From: Sphingobacteriales bacterium
Lineage (GTDB): Bacteria; Bacteroidota; Bacteroidia; Sphingobacteriales; Sphingobacteriaceae
Reading direction: 5' to 3'
Length of the DNA: 5,096 bases
NCBI GenBank assembly: GCA_947478655.1
Contig: CANJWU010000102.1
Coordinates: 1-5,096, forward strand
The notes under the pieces are model-generated. The model made no database searches. It was not told the DNA's origin and saw only the letters and a list, made by a program, of their open reading frames with translations. The translations under genes were made by a program, and so were the position numbers. Each line of letters begins with the position of its first letter. Positions within the stretch are counted from its first letter, which is position 1. Positions 1 through 5,096 of the stretch are shown one piece after another.

Positions 1-1
1 C

Positions 2-850
2 AGGTTCGACGAAGAAGCAAACTTAAAGTGGAAGTCGATTATGGAAGAAGAAGGCGTGGTGGTTTTAGTGGGTGTGCCGAATAAAAAAGTACACGCAAAA
101 GTTTGTATCATTCAGAAAAAAGTAAATAATAAAACCATTAAATATGGTTTTATTAGTACAGGTAATTTGAACGAAAAAACTGCTAAGATTTATGCCGATC
201 ATTGTTTGTTAACTTCGAACCGTTTATTGATGAACGAAGTGAGCAAAATTTTTGACTACTTGCTCCATTGGCAAATGGGCGATAAGCCAATTGCGAAAAT
301 GAAACACTTGCTGGTTTCGCCTATAAACATGCGCGCTTCGCTTATAGAATTAATTGAAAACGAAATTAAGTTTGCAAAAAAAGGAAAGCCTGCAAAAATT
401 ATCATTAAGTTAAATTCTTTGAGTGATTTAACGCTGTTAGAAAACCTTTATAAAGCAAGCAAGCAAGGTGTAGAAGTGCATTTAATTATTAGAGGTATTT
501 TTACCCTTAAAAAAGCAAACGCGCAGCTCAATGCCATTAGTATTGTGGACCAATATTTAGAGCATGCCAGGGTGATGATTTTCCATAATAACGGAAACGA
601 AAAGGTATATCTTTCGAGTGCCGATTGGATGGTTAGAAATTTAGATCATAGAATTGAAGTGGCTACACCAATTTATGATAAAAAATTAAAGCAAGAGCTA
701 ATTGACATTATCAATATTCAATTAAAAGATAATCAAAAGGCCCGCATTTTAGATGCAGAATTATTAAATAAACATGTACCTTTAGTTGGTAGAAAAACGG
801 TAAGATCTCAAGAAGAAACTTATCAGTTTTTAATAAATAAAAAATATTAA
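2..850 (+). CDS. ppk1: Polyphosphate kinase 1, C-terminal part (5' end outside window)
   Basis: PPK1 reversibly transfers the ATP gamma-phosphate onto inorganic polyphosphate through a phosphohistidine. The frame is open from base 2, so the ATG at 41 is internal and not the start. The visible part holds the two phospholipase-D-like C-terminal domains. Aligned by eye to E. coli PPK (numbering recalled), the Arg of RFDEEAN at 2-4 matches R405. The His of KVHAKV (92-94) matches the phosphorylated H435, the Tyr of KIYAD (191-193) matches Y468, the Arg of IIRG (491-493) matches R564, and the His of YLEHAR (563-565) matches H592. STGNLNEKTA and VYLSSADWM are further family blocks, and the C terminus (VPLVGRKTVRSQ) is complete. 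About 400 N-terminal residues are missing upstream. The segment between the R564 and H592 equivalents is four residues shorter than in E. coli and lacks the usual Cys/Pro/Gly motif. ppx follows after two bases. Identity is very sure; activity is inferred. Confidence 0.96.
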   Translation, partial: RFDEEANLKWKSIMEEEGVVVLVGVPNKKVHAKVCIIQKKVNNKTIKYGFISTGNLNEKTAKIYADHCLLTSNRLLMNEVSKIFDYLLHWQMGDKPIAKMKHLLVSPINMRASLIELIENEIKFAKKGKPAKIIIKLNSLSDLTLLENLYKASKQGVEVHLIIRGIFTLKKANAQLNAISIVDQYLEHARVMIFHNNGNEKVYLSSADWMVRNLDHRIEVATPIYDKKLKQELIDIINIQLKDNQKARILDAELLNKHVPLVGRKTVRSQEETYQFLINKKY

Positions 851-852
851 CA

Positions 853-1728
853 TTGATACTTGCAGCAATAGATATAGGGAGTAACGCGGCTCGAATTTTA
901 GTTTGTGAGGTGATAAAAAATGGCGCTGAAGTACATTTTGAAAAGCTTAACTTATTAAGAATTCCTTTAAGATTAGGCTTCGATGTTTTTACAAAAGGCA
1001 TTGTAGGCGCTAAGAAAAAGAAGATGCTAAACAACACCATTAAAACATTTGACCAATTAATGAAGGTCTATGATGTAGACCATTATATGGCTTGCGCTAC
1101 CAGTGCCATGCGCGATGCAAGCAATGGTCAAGAAATCATCAACGAAATTAAACTAGAAACCGATATTGAAATCGAAATAATTTCGGGGCAATTAGAAGCC
1201 GAAATAATTTACGAAAACCATATTGCCGAAATGTTAAACGACAGTACCAGTTATTTATACATTGATGTGGGTGGTGGTAGTACCGAAATTACGCTGTACC
1301 ACAATTCAAAAGTTAAATTTCAAAAATCATATAATATTGGCACGGTTAGAATTTTAACCGACATGGTTAACGATGATGTTTGGCAAAAATTAAAGTTAGA
1401 TTTAAAAGAAATTGCTAAAAATTATCCGGGCATAGAAGCTATTGGTTCTGGTGGCAACATTAATAAAATACTATCGATAAAGCGAAACGATTCGAAATTA
1501 AACTATAAAGAAATTAAACAAATTTATAACGAGTTATCGCCTTTGTCTATCGAAGAGCGTATGGACTTATACATATTAAAGAAAGACCGCGCAGATGTGA
1601 TTGTGCCTGCATTGTTAATCTATTATAATATAATGAAGTGGGCAAATATAGAAGACATCAATGTGCCTAAGATTGGATTGGTAGACGGTCTGATCCATCA
1701 TTTATACGAATTGGTATTAGCCGATTAA
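853..1728 (+). CDS. ppx: Exopolyphosphatase, Ppx/GppA family, short form (TTG start)
   Basis: This is an ASKHA-fold phosphatase predicted to release phosphate from polyphosphate chain ends; some relatives hydrolyse pppGpp. The 291 residues show the family motifs in order. DIGSN at 7-11 is phosphate loop 1. ATSAMRDA lies at 82-89. SGQLEAE at 111-117 contains E115, which matches the catalytic Glu of the SGxxEA motif (E121 in E. coli PPX, from memory). IDVGGGSTE at 137-145 is phosphate loop 2, and IGSGGNI at 197-203 is the third conserved loop. The length fits the short two-domain form without the C-terminal HD-like domains of the roughly 510-residue E. coli protein. TTG is the only reasonable start: an in-frame TAA lies at 838-840, the codons between are AAA, ATA, TTA and ACA, and the first ATG (residue 58) would delete loop 1. 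No Shine-Dalgarno sequence is seen. It starts two bases after ppk1, so cotranscription and perhaps coupled translation are likely. Ppx versus GppA specificity cannot be read from sequence; the ppk1 neighbour favours Ppx. Confidence 0.93.
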   Translation: MILAAIDIGSNAARILVCEVIKNGAEVHFEKLNLLRIPLRLGFDVFTKGIVGAKKKKMLNNTIKTFDQLMKVYDVDHYMACATSAMRDASNGQEIINEIKLETDIEIEIISGQLEAEIIYENHIAEMLNDSTSYLYIDVGGGSTEITLYHNSKVKFQKSYNIGTVRILTDMVNDDVWQKLKLDLKEIAKNYPGIEAIGSGGNINKILSIKRNDSKLNYKEIKQIYNELSPLSIEERMDLYILKKDRADVIVPALLIYYNIMKWANIEDINVPKIGLVDGLIHHLYELVLAD

Positions 1729-2078
1729 ATTATCGTAATAATTTGTTCCGAAAACTTTTGTGATTGATAGGGCTTGCCATTTACTGAAATAGCAATGGTA
1801 AAGGGAATATCGTTTTCCGAAACAGCTAAGGCAAACAAACAGCTTTGATGATGATAAGTTATAAAACTCACATTTAATAAGGAAGGAATGTTTTCGCGAT
1901 ATACCAATAGGCCCGTTTCGTCTACATAATAAAATTTTATTTTATTAATTTTATTTCCTACCGCGTCTGGAGAATTTATTTGATAAGAAACATGATCGCC
2001 TAGTTTAAAAAACTGCATGCTTTCTTTTATAGTATTTTTAATACTAAACAAATTTACTATTCGTTTTTTAAAACTCAT
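1725..2078 (-). CDS. Uncharacterised 117-residue protein
   Basis: I do not recognise a family. The predicted product has a basic start (MSFKKR), no signal peptide, no convincing membrane helix and no metal- or nucleotide-binding motif, so a small cytoplasmic protein is likely. The middle and C-terminal parts (residues about 45-117) alternate hydrophobic and polar residues and look beta-rich, for example around KIKFYYVDETG and FTIAISVNGKPY. The gene converges on ppx, and the two TAA stops overlap in one TTAA (1725-1728). It fills the ppx-pepO gap, has ordinary amino-acid composition, and no competing open frame was found on the other strand, which supports a real gene. The ATG at 2076-2078 is preceded by an AT-rich leader without a Shine-Dalgarno sequence. 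The pepO terminator upstream implies its own promoter in 2079-2251, where I see only weak -7-like matches. Confidence 0.6.
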   Translation of the reverse strand: MSFKKRIVNLFSIKNTIKESMQFFKLGDHVSYQINSPDAVGNKINKIKFYYVDETGLLVYRENIPSLLNVSFITYHHQSCLFALAVSENDIPFTIAISVNGKPYQSQKFSEQIITII

Positions 2079-2251
2079 CTATATTGCTTATTCACATTCG
2101 TGTTGCAATTAAATTTATTAAATTACAGCCTAAATAAAAATTCCATTTATTTCCATCCTTAGGAACAGCTGATTTGCAAGGCCATGCATATTTGCTTTGC
2201 TGGCAATTTTGCAATAACCTTATAGCTGATTCGAAATAATAATTGCATAAA

Positions 2252-2280
2252 AAAAGCGCGCTAAATTTTAGCGCGCTTTT
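2252..2280 (-). terminator. Intrinsic terminator after the M13 peptidase gene, possibly bidirectional
   Basis: A perfect 11-bp inverted repeat (AAAAGCGCGCT at 2252-2262 with AGCGCGCTTTT at 2270-2280) encloses a 7-base AT loop. The loop itself can pair further. On the - strand the hairpin is followed by a run of seven T (2255-2249) and starts about 20 bases after the peptidase stop codon, as expected for a rho-independent terminator. On the + strand the right arm also ends in TTTT followed by AAATTTT, so it may additionally stop read-through coming from ppk1-ppx. Confidence 0.87.
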
Positions 2281-2299
2281 AAATTTTAAAATTATTTTA

Positions 2300-4342
2300 T
2301 TACCAAACCTTTACGCGATCGCTTGCTGGTCTAAACATTTTATCGCCTTGCTTAATTCCAAATGCTTCATAAAATTCTGGCATGTTAGTTAAAGGGCCAT
2401 TGGTTCTATATTTTCCTGGCGAATGCGGATCTGTTACAATTCTTTGGTTTAAATTTTCGTCGGTAATGTTTTGTCTCCAAACTTGTGCCCAACTTAAAAA
2501 GAATCTTTGATCTGCTGTAAAGCCATCAATTTTTTCTGATGATTTTCCTTGTGCTGTTCTTTTAAATGCATCGTATGCAATGTTGATGCCACCTACATCG
2601 GCAATGTTTTCGCCTAATGTTAATTCGCCATTTACATGTACATTATCTAATACGGTATAGGCCGAATATTGATCTACTAACATCTTTGTTTTTGCTTTAA
2701 ACTTATTGTTATCTTGTTCGGTCCACCAGTTTTTTAAATTTCCATCTTTATCAAATTGACAACCTTGGTCGTCGAAACCGTGGGTCATTTCGTGTCCAAT
2801 AACCGCGCCTATGCCGCCGTAATTAATAGCATCGTCTACGCTTGGATCAAAAAATGGGAATTGTAAAATACCTGCCGGAAAAACAATCTCGTTGATGTTT
2901 GGATTGTAATATGCATTAATGGTATGCGGTGTCATTGCCCATTCTGTTTTATCTACTGGCTTACCATATTTATTAATCATTTCTGCAAATGCAAATTCGT
3001 TAGCCGCCATAATGTTTTGTACATAAGACGCCCTGCTAATGGTTAATTTGCTGTAATCTTTGAATTTATCTGGGTAACCAATTTTCTTAATAAAAACAGC
3101 TAATTTTTCGATGGCTTGTTTCTTGGTCGAATCGCCCATCCAATCTAATTTTTCGATGCGCTCGCGGTAAACAATTTGCATGTTATTTACCATTTCTAAA
3201 CATCTTTTTTTAGCTTCTTCTGGAAAATATCTTTTTACATAAACCTCGCCTAATGCTTCGCCTATGCCGCCATTAATATCGCCTAATACTCGCTTCCATC
3301 TTGGACGCATTTCTTTAGCACCATTCATTACGGTTCCGTTAAATGCAAAACTTTCTGTAACAAAAGCTTGATTTAAATTTCCAGCAAATCCACTTACCAA
3401 ATGCCATCTCAAATAAGTTTTCCAAGCATCCATTTTTTCTGCAGCCAACATATTGTCTAGCGCTGTAAAAAATTTGGGTTGGCTTACAATCATCTCGTTT
3501 ACATTTGTTAAACCTGCTTTGGTAATAACGGTATTCCAATTAATATTTTTAGTAATTTTATTGGCATCTGCTACACTCATTTTATTATAAGTAGCATATG
3601 GGTCGCGCATTTCTACTCGCGTCATAGAAGCCTCTGCTAATTGGGTTTCTAGGCGAATAATGGTTGCTGCATTTGCTGTTGCGCTTGCTTGATCATCGCC
3701 CATCATACTAAACATTTTTACTAAATGAATGCGAAATTGTTTTCTAATTTCTTCCGAACGCGCATCAGTTTTAGTGTAGTAATCTCTATCGGGTAAACTT
3801 AATCCGCCTTGATCTGCATAAGGAATATAAGCCGAACTAATTTTCATGTCTTGGTAAACATAAAAACTATATAATGCGCTTACTCCTTTTTTCTGTAAGA
3901 TGGCAATTTCGTTTAATAAATCGTTGGTATTTTGTATAGCTTGTATAGCTGTTAAGTCATTTTGCAATGGACTTAATCCAGCTTTTTCTATAGCCAAAGA
4001 ATCCATGCCACTTGCATAAAAATCACCCACTTTTTGTTCGTTACTTCCTTTTGCTGCTGCGGTATTTGCAGCCGACTCATCTAATAAAACTTTTAATTTT
4101 TTATTGGTTTGGTCTTGTAATATACTGAAGGCCCCCCAACGCGTTTCGGTGCTTGGAATTGGATTGTTTTTTAACCACAATCCATTTGCGAAGGCATAAA
4201 AATCGTCTTGTGGACGAACCGATGTGTCAATATTTGCCACATCGATGGCTATAATTTTTTCTCCTCCTTGGTTTGTTTTACAAGCCGAAAAGGCCATTAA
4301 TAAGCCTAAGGAAACTAATAAATAATTGGCTGGTTTTTTCAT
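2300..4342 (-). CDS. pepO: M13 family zinc metallopeptidase (neprilysin/PepO-like), lipoprotein
   Basis: This is a secreted zinc endopeptidase that should cut peptides in the periplasm or at the cell surface. The 680 residues match the full length of bacterial M13 enzymes. A type II signal peptide (MKKPANYLLVS..., lipobox FSAC, lipidated C21) is followed by the N-terminal M13 domain with the family block VRPQDDFYAFANGLWL at about 42-57. The C-terminal catalytic domain carries the substrate-binding NAYYNP (476-481), HEMTH with zinc ligands H517 and H521 and catalytic E518, and GENIADVGG with the third zinc ligand E578 and D582. DPHSPGKYR supplies H640 and R646, the equivalents of neprilysin H711 and R717. 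The chain ends in the typical VKVW. All catalytic residues are present, so it should be active. The residues after C21 (KTNQGG) lack the acidic pair of the flavobacterial surface-export signal, which weakly favours a periplasmic position. It appears monocistronic: a terminator follows and a divergent gene lies upstream. Natural substrates cannot be predicted. Confidence 0.97.
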   Translation of the reverse strand: MKKPANYLLVSLGLLMAFSACKTNQGGEKIIAIDVANIDTSVRPQDDFYAFANGLWLKNNPIPSTETRWGAFSILQDQTNKKLKVLLDESAANTAAAKGSNEQKVGDFYASGMDSLAIEKAGLSPLQNDLTAIQAIQNTNDLLNEIAILQKKGVSALYSFYVYQDMKISSAYIPYADQGGLSLPDRDYYTKTDARSEEIRKQFRIHLVKMFSMMGDDQASATANAATIIRLETQLAEASMTRVEMRDPYATYNKMSVADANKITKNINWNTVITKAGLTNVNEMIVSQPKFFTALDNMLAAEKMDAWKTYLRWHLVSGFAGNLNQAFVTESFAFNGTVMNGAKEMRPRWKRVLGDINGGIGEALGEVYVKRYFPEEAKKRCLEMVNNMQIVYRERIEKLDWMGDSTKKQAIEKLAVFIKKIGYPDKFKDYSKLTISRASYVQNIMAANEFAFAEMINKYGKPVDKTEWAMTPHTINAYYNPNINEIVFPAGILQFPFFDPSVDDAINYGGIGAVIGHEMTHGFDDQGCQFDKDGNLKNWWTEQDNNKFKAKTKMLVDQYSAYTVLDNVHVNGELTLGENIADVGGINIAYDAFKRTAQGKSSEKIDGFTADQRFFLSWAQVWRQNITDENLNQRIVTDPHSPGKYRTNGPLTNMPEFYEAFGIKQGDKMFRPASDRVKVW

Positions 4343-4359
4343 AATGTTAATTTAGACTG

Positions 4360-4391
4360 CCAATATAGGGATTTTTATAGCCTAGCTACAA
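4360..4391 (-). promoter_or_regulatory. Candidate promoter of the M13 peptidase gene
   Basis: On the - strand, TATATTGG (4367-4360) matches the Bacteroidota -7 consensus TAnnTTTG at all but one fixed position. A TTG (4391-4389) sits 21 bases upstream, where the -33 element is expected. The predicted leader would be only about a dozen bases before the ATG. The match is by eye in AT-rich sequence, so this is weak. Confidence 0.3.
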
Positions 4392-4432
4392 GCTAGTTTT
4401 TTAGATTTGTTGATATCCTAATTAGGCTATAA
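4375..4432. repeat. 10-bp inverted repeat in the divergent intergenic region
   Basis: TTATAGCCTA (4375-4384) and TAGGCTATAA (4423-4432) are exact reverse complements separated by 38 bases. The left arm overlaps a smaller hairpin and lies just upstream of the peptidase gene. A perfect + strand -7 motif (4402-4409) falls between the arms. The arrangement could be a paired operator site or an RNA/DNA secondary structure; no regulator is identified. Confidence 0.45.
4382..4402 (+). other. Small hairpin with T tract, terminator-like
   Basis: CTAGCT (4382-4387) and AGCTAG (4391-4396) pair around the loop ACA, and six T follow (4397-4402). This is the shape of a small intrinsic terminator read on the + strand. 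No + strand gene ends nearby, the only + transcript that could reach it would be antisense to the peptidase gene, and the 6-bp stem is short. It could equally be a dyad bound by a regulator of the divergent promoters. Confidence 0.3.
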
Positions 4433-4497
4433 TTGCCGATTGCAGGCTTTATTTGCTGTTTTTATAGCAAGCCTTGTTATTTTTCCACACAAAAATG

Positions 4498-4526
4498 TTG
4501 AAAACAATAGTTTTTTGTTATTTTAG
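4498..4526 (+). promoter_or_regulatory. Candidate promoter of the FliF-like gene
   Basis: TTG (4498-4500) and TATTTTAG (4519-4526) are spaced by 18 bases, within the range for Bacteroidota -33/-7 promoters. The -7 differs from TAnnTTTG at one fixed position. It would give a leader of roughly 55 bases before the ATG at 4588. An alternative is TAGATTTG at 4402-4409, a perfect -7 match but without a clear -33 and further upstream. Confidence 0.25.
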
Positions 4527-4587
4527 CGCATTAATAGCCTGAATTATAAAGAATAGGATTATCAATTTTGACCTTACGCCAAGATTA

Positions 4588-5096
4588 ATGCTGTACAACA
4601 GAAAGAAGAATTTTATTTTATTTTTTGCACTACTAACAAGCGTTTTGTTGCTTAATACCGCTAACAACAGTGCTTTTGCTCAAGTAGGCACTTTGCAAGA
4701 AAATCCCTTTTCAAAAGAAAACTATACCGAAGCAAAGAAGTTAGAACGTTTGGTTTACAATACCATTTTGCCCTATTTAAAAGGCACAAACTTTTTAGTA
4801 GATGTAAAAATTAAATCGCCGCAATTTGTCATGGATTCGGTGGTACCTGTTTTAGACACCACCATGTCTGTCGACTATTTACCTGGTGTAATGGACGGTT
4901 CAACCGTTGTGACTAACGACGAAGGCGTTTATGCACCTTTCAATATTGGAAGTGGTAAACAAAAAACGGTATTGGTAGTAATGGATACTTGCTACGATTC
5001 TAATGCGCTAGGTTTTATAGATCAATTAATCAGAAACTCTATTCCTTTAGATGCGGCAGGTGGCGACCGATTAATTGTTCAGTCGCAAGTTTTTCC
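4588..5096 (+). CDS. Secreted protein with FliF/SpoIIIAG-like ring-building domain (3' end outside window)
   Basis: The frame is open from the ATG at 4588 to the window end (169 codons). An in-frame TGA at 4540-4542 precedes it, with no ATG, GTG or TTG start codon between. Residues 1-31 form a signal peptide: basic RKK at 5-7, hydrophobic core about 9-22, and AFA at 29-31 before Gln32. The mature part contains LERLVYNTILPYLKG (about residues 52-66) followed by a beta strand with VDVKIK, a linker with DYLPGVMDG, then KTVLVVMD (126-133), a helix (about 139-151) and AGGDRLIVQSQVF (157-169). Order and wording resemble the FliF C-terminal domain, where a LVV strand, a helix and a RGDxVTVxxxPF strand follow a helix ending in G; SpoIIIAG shares this fold. 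The similarity is judged by eye. FliF itself is membrane-anchored, whereas this protein looks cleaved and exported. It diverges from the M13 peptidase gene. A real gene is very likely; its role is unknown. Confidence 0.83.
   Translation, partial: MLYNRKKNFILFFALLTSVLLLNTANNSAFAQVGTLQENPFSKENYTEAKKLERLVYNTILPYLKGTNFLVDVKIKSPQFVMDSVVPVLDTTMSVDYLPGVMDGSTVVTNDEGVYAPFNIGSGKQKTVLVVMDTCYDSNALGFIDQLIRNSIPLDAAGGDRLIVQSQVF

Noticed and set aside
41..43. ATG at 41 as the start of the first gene
   Set aside because: The same frame is open to the window edge, and the upstream residues RFDEEANLKW are conserved PPK1 sequence.
711..1040. 109-codon open frame on the - strand across the ppk1-ppx junction
   Set aside because: It lies antisense over two well-supported genes, and its hydrophobic translation shows no recognisable domain. 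It is a shadow of AT-rich coding sequence.
2161..2220. Cluster of TTTGC/TTGCAA words between the small gene and the peptidase terminator
   Set aside because: The copies are irregularly spaced 5-7-mers in AT-rich DNA, and none gives a full -33/-7 promoter on either strand or a stable hairpin.
3339..3539. 66-codon open frame on the - strand inside the M13 peptidase gene
   Set aside because: It is out of frame within an intact, motif-complete gene, and its composition is odd (Cys/Tyr/Arg-rich).
4495..4542. 15-codon hydrophobic mini-ORF upstream of and in frame with the FliF-like gene, possible leader peptide
   Set aside because: It is short enough to arise by chance. It overlaps the candidate promoter, so it may not even be transcribed, and no run of regulatory codons or attenuator hairpin is clearly linked to it.
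1..5096. CRISPR array, tRNA/rRNA genes, insertion sequence ends, phage or toxin-antitoxin genes
   Set aside because: I found no spaced repeat array, no tRNA-like cloverleaf or GTTCRANNC box, no transposase or integrase motif and no terminal inverted repeats with target duplications.

Overview
The window looks like a stretch of an AT-rich Bacteroidota chromosome. The signs are leaders without Shine-Dalgarno sequences, matches to the Bacteroidota -7 promoter motif TAnnTTTG, a secreted M13 peptidase with a lipobox, a signal peptide ending Ala-Phe-Ala/Gln, and polyphosphate enzymes of the short types. A member of Sphingobacteriales or a relative is a guess. No phage, transposon, CRISPR or RNA-gene signature is visible.

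Region 1 (2-1728, + strand) is a polyphosphate operon. It holds the C-terminal part of polyphosphate kinase 1 (ppk1, whose 5' part lies outside the window). Two bases later comes a one-domain-pair exopolyphosphatase of the Ppx/GppA family, which has to start at TTG. The two enzymes make and break the same polymer and are almost certainly cotranscribed.

Region 2 (1725-2299) carries a small unrecognised gene on the - strand. Its stop codon overlaps the ppx stop through a shared TTAA. A 221-base spacer separates it from the next gene and contains a strong terminator hairpin (2252-2280).

Region 3 (2300-4342, - strand) is a complete 680-residue M13 (neprilysin/PepO-like) zinc metallopeptidase with a lipoprotein signal peptide. 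All catalytic motifs are intact.

Region 4 (4343-4587) is a 245-base divergent intergenic region with several inverted repeats and promoter-like motifs.

Region 5 (4588-5096, + strand, runs off the end) is a gene for a secreted protein. Its mature part resembles the ring-building domain shared by flagellar FliF and sporulation SpoIIIAG. That is unexpected in a lineage that mostly lacks flagella and spores, and it is the most interesting item here. The other genes are conventional.
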